This document shows, piece by piece, positions 1 to 6,264 of a stretch of DNA of 10,377 bases. The position numbers and the translations under genes were made by a program. The stretch's first letter is position 1, and each line of letters opens with the position of its first letter. Source of the stretch: Planctomycetota bacterium (GTDB taxonomy: Bacteria; Planctomycetota; Phycisphaerae; UBA1845); contig JADFOB010000019.1 in assembly GCA_022563055.1 (NCBI GenBank), positions 1-10,377 of the forward strand. The letters are read 5' to 3'. The notes beneath the pieces were generated by a model, which saw only the letters and a program-made list of their open reading frames with translations, made no database searches and was not told where the DNA came from.

Positions 1-109
1 AACCGATCAGGCCACCTAGGATGAGCGCCGCGACAAGGCAAATCACGTGGTCCGCCTCGGGCCACATCGCAGCCTCGCGGAGCGCTCCAAGCATGGAATC
101 CGGCATCAT
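1..109 (-). CDS. MgtC/SapB-like membrane protein, N-terminal fragment (runs off left edge)
   Basis: The minus strand is open from an ATG at 109 to the window edge, giving 36 residues. It starts MMPDSMLGALREAAM and continues into a hydrophobic stretch containing CLVAALILGGLIG. A first membrane helix ending in LGGLIG is typical of the MgtC/SapB family, where it is usually followed by LERE; that part is outside the window. A purine-rich GGGAAGG stands just upstream of the ATG. Alternative starts are the second ATG (106) and one at 94. MgtC/SapB proteins are inner-membrane proteins; some are tied to growth at low magnesium and to control of the F-type ATP synthase, but many bacterial members have unknown roles. 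The family call rests on one short motif, so another membrane protein is possible. It reads in the same direction as the kinase gene to its right but is separated from it by about 440 bases, so co-transcription is not obvious. Confidence 0.5.
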   Translation of the reverse strand, partial: MMPDSMLGALREAAMWPEADHVICLVAALILGGLIG

Positions 110-146
110 CAACCCTTCCCAACAGCCACCGGCACAGACGATGCCT

Positions 147-442
147 GGTCCGTGACAGAACCGGCGGAGCCGTTGTCCCGTAGGGACACCGTGATAGTAG
201 CCCAGCGATTTATCGCTGGGATTCCCGGTCCACAAGGAACCAGAGTCCCGTAGGGACGGATGAACACCGCCTTTTCTTCGACCGTCCCTACGGGACTTGG
301 CTCTGCGACCGTGCCGGATCCCAGCGATAAATCGCTGGGCTATTCTCAATCGCCCCGCTGGGGCTGCAAACAATGTCCGCACCGCCCCGCGTGTGCGTCG
401 CCATTCACCGATCAGGAACACCCGCCGACTCTGTCACGGACC
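147..442. repeat. Nested palindromic repeat cluster
   Basis: This gene-free stretch holds several palindromic motifs, some arranged as arms of larger inverted repeats. The outer arms are 147-167 and 422-442, matching at 19 of 21 positions. CCCAGCGATTTATCGCTGGG (201-220) is itself a palindrome, and with flanks it recurs inverted at 318-342 (25 of 25 against 198-222). GTCCCGTAGGGAC occurs at 175-187 and 245-257 and, as its reverse complement, at 284-296. The pairs 198-222/318-342 and 245-257/284-296 share one centre near base 270. A further palindrome, GCCCCGCTGGGGC, lies at 352-364. These look like REP-type dispersed intergenic elements. Similar motifs are recalled from planctomycete and verrucomicrobial genomes, but genome-wide copy number cannot be seen here. 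Confidence 0.85.
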
Positions 443-482
443 CGACGATGCCCGCCGGGCGTCTTCCCACAATGCGAATTCG

Positions 483-524
483 CGCGGGCTAAAGCCCGCG
501 GCTCGGCACACAGTTTCGCGAAAC
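483..524. repeat. Two adjacent perfect palindromes downstream of the kinase gene
   Basis: CGCGGGCTAAAGCCCGCG (483-500; 8-bp arms, AA loop) is followed by GTTTCGCGAAAC (513-524). Both lie 30-70 bases past the stop codon of the minus-strand kinase. The transcript could fold here, but no T-run follows on the minus strand, so this is not a classical intrinsic terminator. The first motif resembles a dispersed intergenic repeat and is probably part of the same repeat-rich zone as 147-442. Confidence 0.65.
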
Positions 525-553
525 GCTCTAGTTAAGGTTGCCCCGGCGAGGTG

Positions 554-1309
554 TCAACGGCCCGCCATTGAGGTGCTCGTGTCGGTGTCGCCTGGTGTCA
601 GCGGAAGCGTGACCGTGAAGGTCGTACCACGCCCCACCTCACTCTCGAAGGAGAGCGTTCCACCGTGCTCGTGAATGATCCGCTGCGTGATCGAGAGCCC
701 CAAACCGTTGCCGCGGCTCTTCGTGGAAAAGAAGGGCCGGAGGATTCGCTCGCGATCCTCCGGGGCGATTCCGACACCGTCGTCCGACACGGTGATGCGT
801 GCCGCGCCGTCGTCGCCGTCGACGGTGATGGTCAGTACGCCGCCGTCGGGCATGGCTTGCTGCGCGTTGATCAAGAGATTGAGCAGCGCCTGACGGAGCA
901 GGTTCTCGTCGACCCTGCACGGGAGCGAATCCCGGTGCCGCACCACCTGGATCCCAATGCCCTGACTGTGTGCCAGGGGCTCAAAGAACCCAACCAGACC
1001 GTCGACCAGTGCGTTGAGGTCGCAGAGCTTCTCGTGCAGCCTGCAGGGTCCAGCCAGGTTGAGAAACTCGTCGAAGAGGCTCTGGAGTCGCTCCGCCTCG
1101 CGCTGAAGCACTTCGACCTTCAGCCTGGCCCGGCGGCGTACATCGCCCGCTTTGGCGTGGTCATCCGCGAGATCCTCGGCGAGCAGCTTCAGGTTGATCA
1201 TGATCGTCGAGAGTGGGTTACGCAGCTCGTGGGCAAGCCCGCCGGCAAGCTCCGCCATCTCGGCGATCTTCCGTTGCTGGTCGGTTTGAGCCGGCGCCGG
1301 GTCGGACAT
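554..1309 (-). CDS. Soluble sensor histidine kinase (NtrB/ZraS-type core)
   Basis: The 251-residue protein is a bare kinase core. The H-box is at residues 21-33 (LAGGLAHELRNPL), with the phospho-accepting His at 27, in a dimerisation helix region of about 15-85. The ATPase domain follows from about 95 to 236. Its N-box is NLLIN at 144-148, G1 is DDGVG at 176-180, the F-box is RPFFSTK at 191-197, and G2 is GNGLG at 200-204. All catalytic boxes are intact, so autophosphorylation is expected. No membrane segment, PAS, GAF or other sensor domain precedes the H-box (only about 17 residues). The signal must therefore come from a partner protein or from an N-terminal part now lost. The H-box resembles kinases that partner sigma54-type response regulators, but no regulator lies in the window, so it appears orphan here. 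The ATG at 1309 has only a weak AGGG upstream. Confidence 0.9.
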   Translation of the reverse strand: MSDPAPAQTDQQRKIAEMAELAGGLAHELRNPLSTIMINLKLLAEDLADDHAKAGDVRRRARLKVEVLQREAERLQSLFDEFLNLAGPCRLHEKLCDLNALVDGLVGFFEPLAHSQGIGIQVVRHRDSLPCRVDENLLRQALLNLLINAQQAMPDGGVLTITVDGDDGAARITVSDDGVGIAPEDRERILRPFFSTKSRGNGLGLSITQRIIHEHGGTLSFESEVGRGTTFTVTLPLTPGDTDTSTSMAGR

Positions 1310-1335
1310 GGGTGAGCCCTAGAGCACGGTTCGCT

Positions 1336-1371
1336 ATTATGCCGCGTCCGCAATGTAGCGTCCGCAATGTA
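1336..1371 (-). promoter_or_regulatory. 14-bp tandem repeat beside a -10-like hexamer upstream of the kinase
   Basis: GCGTCCGCAATGTA occurs twice back to back (1344-1357 and 1358-1371), followed by a degenerate start of a third unit (GCGCCCGCC). On the minus strand the hexamer CATAAT (1336-1341, five of six to the -10 consensus) lies directly downstream of the repeats and about 27 bases before the kinase start codon. No good -35 hexamer is visible at the right distance. The tandem repeat could therefore be an activator or repressor site, or a chance duplication. The repeat is certain; the promoter role is inferred. Confidence 0.4.
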
Positions 1372-1457
1372 GCGCCCGCCCCCCGTGGCGGACGTAGAGC
1401 GGCGATCTCTTGACGTCGCTAGTGCACCGTCACAGCTCAATCTTCGGGTCGCGGTTG

Positions 1458-1617
1458 CCCGCACTGCCGGGACCGGGCGTGCGGGTCGGTGTGCCACGGC
1501 TCTTGAGTCCCGACGCGTCGGGACCGGACGGTACCGTGCTGATGATCATCCGAAAAGCACTGCTCAAGAGCAGTGGCACCCATCGCACCCTCCACGCGAC
1601 CCATCAACATAGTGTTG
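1458..1617. repeat. Run of short palindromes between pnp and the kinase gene
   Basis: Six dyad elements lie in 160 bases. They are CCCGCAC/GTGCGGG (1458-1464/1479-1485), the perfect TCCCGACGCGTCGGGA (1508-1523), ACGGTACCGT (1528-1537), GATGATCATC (1541-1550), CACTGCTC-AA-GAGCAGTG (1558-1575) and CAACA-TAG-TGTTG (1605-1617). Four of them (1508-1575) lie between or overlap two larger arms, GTGCCACGGCTCTTGAG (1491-1507) and its inverted copy at 1563-1579, with one mismatch. The 1558-1605 segment recurs near 6711-6759. The region is probably an old dispersed repeat that now serves as the pnp 3' region. Confidence 0.75.
1553..1575 (-). terminator. Candidate intrinsic terminator for pnp
   Basis: On the minus strand an 8-bp stem, CACTGCTC-TT-GAGCAGTG (1575 to 1558), is followed by CTTTT (1557 to 1553). 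It begins about 50 bases past the pnp stop codon. The T-run is short and the loop is tight, so efficiency is uncertain. The stem belongs to a repeat family, and its other copy (6711-6728) lacks the T-run. Confidence 0.45.
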
Positions 1618-1625
1618 GCGGCGCG

Positions 1626-3728
1626 CTACACCGTGGGCGCCTCCTCCATCAGCGCCGCCTTGAGCGACAGCTTGATGCGTCCCTGATCGTCAATCGCGAT
1701 GACCTTCACACGAACCGTCTCGCCCACTTTGACGACATCATCGGCGGACTTGACATAGTCGACCGCCAGCTCGCTGATGTGGCAGAGACCGTCTTGTCCG
1801 GGCACGACTTCGATGAACGCGCCGAAGTCCTTGACGCTGCTCACGCGACCGGCGTAGATCTTGCCGATTTTCACCTCGGCTGCGACGGCATCCACCATCT
1901 CGAGTGCTCGCTCCGCACCCGCGAGGCTCAGACAGGCGATCCTGATCGTGCCGTCTTCGTCGATCTCGACCTTGGCGCCCGTTTCCGCCTCGATGGACTT
2001 GATGTACTTGCCGCCGGGTCCAATCACGCGACCGATTTTGTCGGGCGGAATCCGTGTGATCAGGATTCGCGGTGCATACTCACTTGTCTCTTTTCGCGGC
2101 GCCGCCAGGGTGGCCAGCATGGTGCGAAGGATGCTCAGCCGCGCCTCCTGCGCCACCTTGAGCGTTTCCACGATCAACGACTGCTCGAGACCGCGGCCCT
2201 TCAGATCCAACTGGACCGCCGTGATTCCCCGCTGGGTTCCCGCGACCTTGAAGTCCATGAGGCCGAAATGGTCCTCCTCGCCGAGGATGTCGACCACGAG
2301 TTCTCTTTGACCGTCGAACTCGAACATGCCGACGGAGATTCCTGCGACCGGCTGCTTGATCGGCACGCCGGCATCCATCAGCGCCAGGCACCCACCGCAG
2401 ACCGATGCCATCGAGCTGGATCCGTTCGACTCGAAGATCTCGGCGACGAGCCGAACCGTATAGGGGAATTTCTCAGGCGAGGGAAGGACGGACTCGAGCG
2501 CCTTCTCCGCGAGGTTTCCGTGCCCGATCTCCCGGCGGCTCGTCACGCCGATCCGCCGAACCTCACCAGTGCAAAAGGGCGGGAAGTTGTAGTGCAGCAT
2601 GAACTTCTTGCTGTACTCTTCGGTCAGACCGTCGACGATCTGCTCGTCGCGACCGGTGCCCAGCGTGATCACACAGAGGGATTGTGTCTCACCTCGCTGA
2701 AACAGAGCCGAACCGTGAACACGCGGCAGAACGCCGACTTCGCAGTCGATCTTTCGGATGTCCATGAAACCGCGTCCGTCGGCTCGTTTGCCGTCTTTGA
2801 CGATCATCTCCGAAACGATTTCACCCTCGATCCGGTCAAGCAGATCCCGGACCGTATTCCAATCGTGTTCCGGCTTGCTGTCGTCTTCGGGCAGGTACTT
2901 CGCCTTGGCGGCGGCATAAACGTCCTTGACGGCTGTGTAGCGGTCCTGTTTCCCCGCCGTCTGCCTGGCCCTACGCAGATCGCCGGTAAAGGTGCTCCGC
3001 AGTTGGGACATCAGCTCGTCGGTCGGCGGTGGTGGGGTCCACTGTTTCTCGACACCCGCTTTGGCGTGAAGCTCGGCGATCATCTCGCAGATCTCGACGA
3101 TCGCCCGATGGCCGAACTCGATTCCGCCGCTGACCACGTCGTTGGAGACCTCCGCGGCGCCGACTTCGACCATGTTGATGGCGTCCTTGTGCCCCGCCAG
3201 CACCATCTCCATCGTGCTGTACTCCAACTGAGCCAGCGTGGGATTGAGCACGTACTTGTCATCGACGTAGGCGACGCGGCACGAGGCGATCGGACCATCA
3301 AAGGGCAGCTTCGAGATGGTCAACGCAGCCGACGCACCGATCATCGCGAGGATGTCCGGGTCGTTCTGTTGGTCGGTGGCGAGCGCCATCGCCTGAATCA
3401 GCACCTCGTCCTTGTAACCATCCGGGAACAACGGCCGACAAGGGCGGTCGATCATGCGCATGGTGAGGACTTCTTTCTGAGTCGGGCGCGCCTCCCGCTT
3501 GAAAAACCCGCCCGGAAACTTGCCGGCGGCGTAGGTCTTCTCGCGGTAGTCAACCGTCAAGGGGAAGAAGTCGATCCCCGGTCGCGGCGCCCCCGTCACG
3601 ACGGCTACGAGTACGACCGTGTCGGCGTAGCTGACCACGACGGATCCCGCCGCCTGTTTCGCCAGTTTGCCCGTTTCGATTCTGAGTGTTCTTCCGCCGA
3701 TGTTTCGTTCTACGATGTGGTGTTCCAT
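1626..3728 (-). CDS. pnp: Polyribonucleotide nucleotidyltransferase (PNPase)
   Basis: PNPase degrades RNA 3' to 5' with phosphate, releasing nucleoside diphosphates, and is a core RNA-decay enzyme. The 700-residue protein has the full domain order: RNase PH-like 1 (about 1-215), the helical linker (about 225-310), RNase PH-like 2 (about 315-545), KH (about 555-615, GPGG at 570-573) and S1 (about 621-690, starting near KIYAGRVSSVKDFGAF). Key residues fall at the same numbers as in the E. coli enzyme: Arg398-Arg399, Ser437-439 for phosphate, and Asp486, Asp492 and Lys494 for metal and catalysis. The protein ends just after S1, without the short tail found in E. coli (711 residues), so it may lack an RNase E-type docking segment. 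AGGA at 3733-3736 supports the ATG at 3728. It lies 239 bases downstream of rpsO in the same direction, the classic rpsO-pnp pairing. Confidence 0.98.
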   Translation of the reverse strand: MEHHIVERNIGGRTLRIETGKLAKQAAGSVVVSYADTVVLVAVVTGAPRPGIDFFPLTVDYREKTYAAGKFPGGFFKREARPTQKEVLTMRMIDRPCRPLFPDGYKDEVLIQAMALATDQQNDPDILAMIGASAALTISKLPFDGPIASCRVAYVDDKYVLNPTLAQLEYSTMEMVLAGHKDAINMVEVGAAEVSNDVVSGGIEFGHRAIVEICEMIAELHAKAGVEKQWTPPPPTDELMSQLRSTFTGDLRRARQTAGKQDRYTAVKDVYAAAKAKYLPEDDSKPEHDWNTVRDLLDRIEGEIVSEMIVKDGKRADGRGFMDIRKIDCEVGVLPRVHGSALFQRGETQSLCVITLGTGRDEQIVDGLTEEYSKKFMLHYNFPPFCTGEVRRIGVTSRREIGHGNLAEKALESVLPSPEKFPYTVRLVAEIFESNGSSSMASVCGGCLALMDAGVPIKQPVAGISVGMFEFDGQRELVVDILGEEDHFGLMDFKVAGTQRGITAVQLDLKGRGLEQSLIVETLKVAQEARLSILRTMLATLAAPRKETSEYAPRILITRIPPDKIGRVIGPGGKYIKSIEAETGAKVEIDEDGTIRIACLSLAGAERALEMVDAVAAEVKIGKIYAGRVSSVKDFGAFIEVVPGQDGLCHISELAVDYVKSADDVVKVGETVRVKVIAIDDQGRIKLSLKAALMEEAPTV

Positions 3729-3745
3729 TATTTCCTGTTACCTAC

Positions 3746-3769
3746 TCGACTGTCCAGGTCGACTGTCCA
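3746..3769. repeat. 11-bp direct repeat in the pnp leader
   Basis: TCGACTGTCCA occurs at 3746-3756 and 3759-3769, a 13-base period. It sits 18-41 bases upstream of the pnp start codon, just before the ribosome-binding site. It may be a protein or RNA contact site in the leader, or a chance duplication. Confidence 0.5.
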
Positions 3770-3786
3770 TGTTCCCAACACAAGCC

Positions 3787-3816
3787 CATCTCGCCTTGCG
3801 AGATGAACTCCATCTC
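3787..3816 (-). promoter_or_regulatory. Competing hairpins in the rpsO-pnp intergenic RNA
   Basis: On the minus-strand transcript three segments appear in order: GAGATG (3816-3811), CATCTCGC (3805-3798) and GCGAGATG (3794-3787). The middle segment can pair with the first (6 bp, 5-nt loop) or with the third (8 bp, 3-nt loop), but not with both. No T-run follows, so it is not an intrinsic terminator. In E. coli the rpsO-pnp spacer carries a hairpin cut by RNase III and used in PNPase autocontrol. A similar processing or switching role here is inference. Confidence 0.4.
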
Positions 3817-3967
3817 ATTCCCGCCAACAATTCCTATACGTCTTCTTGCCCGATGCCGAGCGAAGGATGTTCCATCGTCCTGGGGAGGCCGCCGAGGATT
3901 CCGTGCTCCGGGTCGCAAGCGATCTTCCGGGCCGCCGGGCGCTTCTCCTCTACGCCTCGGCGTGCTC

Positions 3968-4237
3968 TTACTTGCGCAGCCCGAGATCGGCGATGATGCG
4001 CTTGTAGCGCTCTCGATCCGCCCGCGTCAGATACCGCAGCAGAGCCGTCCGCAACCCGACCATTTTGAGCAGACCGCGACGGGCGGAATGATCCTTCTTG
4101 TTCTCTTTGAGGTGCTCCGTCAGATCTCGGATCCGGGCGGTGAGCAACGCGACTTGCACCTCGGGGGATCCCGTGTCCGAGCCGTGGATCCGATGCTTCT
4201 CGATGATTCCGACTTTCAAATCGCCCGTAATAACCAT
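3968..4237 (-). CDS. rpsO: Small ribosomal subunit protein S15
   Basis: S15 binds the central domain of 16S rRNA and helps to start assembly of the 30S platform. The 89-residue protein matches the usual family length. It shows the family signatures [16 protein letters not shown] (21-36), [11 protein letters not shown] (47-57) and the C-terminal [14 protein letters not shown]. The conserved His and Asp of the KKDH-RRGLL motif are present. The ATG at 4237 is preceded by GGAAGG at 4248-4253, ten bases away. The gene lies 90 bases downstream of rho and 239 bases upstream of pnp, all on the minus strand, so one long transcript is plausible. S15 autoregulates its own mRNA in several bacteria. No such pseudoknot was established here. 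Confidence 0.98.
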   Translation of the reverse strand: MVITGDLKVGIIEKHRIHGSDTGSPEVQVALLTARIRDLTEHLKENKKDHSARRGLLKMVGLRTALLRYLTRADRERYKRIIADLGLRK

Positions 4238-4327
4238 TACCCTGCTACCTTCCGACGACCTAACCTACTGTTCCACAAGTCTTTACAGGACAAACCGCCG
4301 GCAAAACACATGCCGACGCGAGACACT

Positions 4328-5470
4328 CTACCGGGAACCTCCCGGGGACGCAAGAACGAACTCCGCGTTGGATTCGAACCGCCCAAGCTGCTCCAGCAAC
4401 CGCTCCATCGACTGGACCGGGCCACGGTCAATGAGCGAACGCCGGAGCGAATGGGAGGTCGACAACATCTCGGGCGAGAGCAGCAGCTCCTCTTTTCGTG
4501 TCCCCGAAGCGTTCAAGTCGATTGCGGGCCAGAGTCGCCGATTCGCCATCTCACGAGACAACATGATCTCCATGTTCCCCGTTCCCTTGAACTCGTTGAA
4601 GATGACCTCGTCCATGCGACTCCCGGTTTCGATCAACGCGGACGCGACGATCGTTAGTGAGCCGCCATGTTCGATGTTCCTGGCTGCCCCGAAAATCGAT
4701 TTGGGTTCGGTCAGCGCGTTGATGTCCAGCCCGCCGGACATGATGCGGCCGCCACTACGAATGGAAGCGTTGAACGCCCGACCCAGGCGAGTCAACGAAT
4801 CCAGGAGAATAAACACATCGCGCCCAGCCTCCACCATGCGTTTTGCCTTGGCGACGACAAGGCGAGCGAGACGGATATGCGATTCCACATCCTGATCGCT
4901 GCTGCTGGCAATCACCTCGCCGTGGACCTTTCGCCGCATGTCGGTCACTTCCTCGGGCCGCTCGTCCACAAGCAGAACCATCGTGTAGACGTCAGGGTAG
5001 TTTGCGGCGACAGCCTGCGCCATCTGTTGCAGCAGGATGGTCTTTCCCGTCCGGGGCGGCGCGACGATCAGCCCTCGCTGCCCGAACCCGATCGGCGTCA
5101 GCAGGTCGATCACGCGCATGGTCATCGGACCACCCGGCGTTTCAAAGACCATCTGCTTTTCGGGGTCGATGGGCGTTAGCTTCTCGAAGGCCACCACTTC
5201 GAGATGGTCCTCGACGGCGGCGTCGCCGATGCTCGTGATGCAGTCCAATTCGCGCGGACCCTTGCGCGACCGGCGAGCAGGGGTTCGGACGACTCCGCTG
5301 ACAACCTCACCGCCACTGAGATTTGCAGTCCGGCAAAGCTGCTCCGGCACAAAGACGTCGTCCCGCCCAATGGCGTAGTTGCCGTCGCTCGATCGGAGAA
5401 ACCCGCCGCTTTTCCCGGTGGGCTCGAAAGTCCCGGTAGCCGTCTCGGAAGTGGCTTCCACCATATTCAA
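4328..5470 (-). CDS. rho: Transcription termination factor Rho, N-terminally short form
   Basis: Rho is a hexameric RNA helicase that ends transcription of untranslated RNA. The protein has 380 residues against 419 in E. coli. The primary RNA-binding fold starts almost at once (GGFLRSSDGNY at 22-32). The ATPase core follows with Walker A APPRTGKT (137-144), VDERPEEV (168-175), Walker B ending in ILLDS (221-225), a Q-loop region SGGRIMSGGLD (239-249), an R-loop KGTGNM (295-300) and GTRKEELL (323-330, arginine finger region). The N-terminal helical Rho_N domain seen before the RNA-binding fold in E. coli is missing. The upstream frame stays open to a stop near 5624-5626 but has no ATG, GTG or TTG and no Rho_N-like sequence. 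The likely start is TTG at 5470, seven bases after GGAGG (5478-5482); the ATG at 5464 is 13 bases away. Walker A reads R-T where E. coli has K-A. Confidence 0.97.
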   Translation of the reverse strand: MNMVEATSETATGTFEPTGKSGGFLRSSDGNYAIGRDDVFVPEQLCRTANLSGGEVVSGVVRTPARRSRKGPRELDCITSIGDAAVEDHLEVVAFEKLTPIDPEKQMVFETPGGPMTMRVIDLLTPIGFGQRGLIVAPPRTGKTILLQQMAQAVAANYPDVYTMVLLVDERPEEVTDMRRKVHGEVIASSSDQDVESHIRLARLVVAKAKRMVEAGRDVFILLDSLTRLGRAFNASIRSGGRIMSGGLDINALTEPKSIFGAARNIEHGGSLTIVASALIETGSRMDEVIFNEFKGTGNMEIMLSREMANRRLWPAIDLNASGTRKEELLLSPEMLSTSHSLRRSLIDRGPVQSMERLLEQLGRFESNAEFVLASPGGSR

Positions 5471-5477
5471 TGTCCAG

Positions 5478-5482
5478 CCTCC
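5478..5482 (-). promoter_or_regulatory. Ribosome-binding site that favours a TTG start for rho
   Basis: GGAGG on the minus strand lies seven bases before TTG (5470) and 13 before the in-frame ATG (5464). The shorter spacing is the usual one, so TTG initiation is favoured. The choice changes the protein by only two residues. Confidence 0.6.
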
Positions 5483-5637
5483 ATGCGTTGCCCTGCCCGC
5501 TAGGACCCCGCCACCACCTGGGGATGGGGTCCATCGCCACGCGCAAGTTAGTTTGGGTAAGAATGTTACGTCGACATCGCCCTGGCCGACTGGCTGCCCG
5601 AGGGCGGATCCCCCAGGTCGGGCTCAAATCCACACAG

Positions 5638-5666
5638 ACTATAATTGGCGACTTCGCTCTTGTCTG
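5638..5666 (-). promoter_or_regulatory. Sigma70-like promoter for rho (and probably rpsO-pnp)
   Basis: On the minus strand, CAGACA (5666-5661, four of six to the -35 consensus) is followed after exactly 17 bases by TATAGT (5643-5638, five of six to the -10 consensus). Transcription would begin near 5631 and leave a leader of about 160 bases before the rho start codon. The surrounding 5630-5710 stretch is clearly more AT-rich than its neighbours. A long leader suits the known autoregulation of rho in other bacteria. A perfect TATAAT also reads on the plus strand at 5640-5645, but without a good -35. Confidence 0.55.
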
Positions 5667-6264
5667 CGCCAAATATTTCCTTTTCTTGGGTAATTACGGA
5701 CTTGACATCCTCGGGCGAGTATGCGAACGTCTCGCCCCAGGCTGATGGGAGCCACCGGAATGGGTGGTGCCCAGCGTGGCGCGGGGCTTGGCGGTGTTGT
5801 TGGTGTGCCCGGATTGGCGTCCCAGGCACGCTACAAAAAGCTAATGTTTGCCGTACCGCCTACCCGATAACTGCCTACGTGTTTTGGCTCGCTGGCGCGG
5901 AGCCATGTGCCGTGGCGCGGGGGACGGATTAAGGTTCCTCTGGAGAATCGCAGATTTGCTTGCGTTCACCGGGCGGTGTTGGCATAATCCCGCTGCCAAC
6001 TCGCGGAACGTATTTCGGATAGGCGGTTGGCGATAGGGATGGATTGGCGCGGAACACCGATTGGCGCGGTGCGGTAAGAGCGGGTAGTTCACGAGAGCTT
6101 TTCGTTACGAGTTTATTTAGTGTTGGAGTGCGGGACGGGCTCGCACCCATTTAGGCTGGGAACAATGGCCGGGCCGTGCCCGGCTGGGTATGACGACCAT
6201 CTGTTCGTTTGGGCGATGCCTGCCGAACGTGGTCGCAAACCGTTTGTCACAAGGAGATTTGGCG
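5667..6264. other. Long intergenic region without a convincing gene
   Basis: Several 60-95 codon open frames cross this stretch on both strands, but none has a good ribosome-binding site, a recognisable motif or believable composition. Visible structure includes a small dyad GTTGGC/GCCAAC (5978-5983/5995-6000), a direct repeat GATTGGCGCGG (6042-6052 and 6059-6069) and a 7-bp hairpin GCCGGGC-CGT-GCCCGGC (6168-6184). It probably holds the upstream promoter region of rho on the left and the leader of the small lipoprotein-like gene on the right. I see no tRNA or known riboswitch. Confidence 0.5.
5960..5988 (+). promoter_or_regulatory. Weak candidate promoter for the small lipoprotein-like gene
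   Basis: TTGCGT (5960-5965) is followed after 17 bases by CATAAT (5983-5988, five of six). It points towards the gene at 6265 but would leave a leader of about 270 bases. Only three of six -35 positions match, so this is a weak guess. Confidence 0.25.

Noticed and set aside
175..296. CRISPR-like array of GTCCC-GGGAC repeats
   Set aside because: There are only three 13-base copies, one of them inverted, with unequal spacers (57 and 26 bases) and no cas gene.
1410..3806. Plus-strand open frame of 798 codons opposite pnp
   Set aside because: It is antisense to an unmistakable PNPase with all catalytic residues. In GC-rich genes the opposite frame often lacks stops. Its His/Asp/Arg-rich translation shows no domain.
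3686..4657. Plus-strand open frame of 323 codons over rpsO and the end of rho
   Set aside because: It crosses two real minus-strand genes and their gap; the translation has no motif and no ribosome-binding site.
5566..5829. Minus-strand 87-codon frame upstream of rho with a protein-like second half
   Set aside because: It has a GTG start without a ribosome-binding site, the first half is composition-like, and the rho promoter candidate lies inside it. It could be a leader ORF only if conservation were shown.
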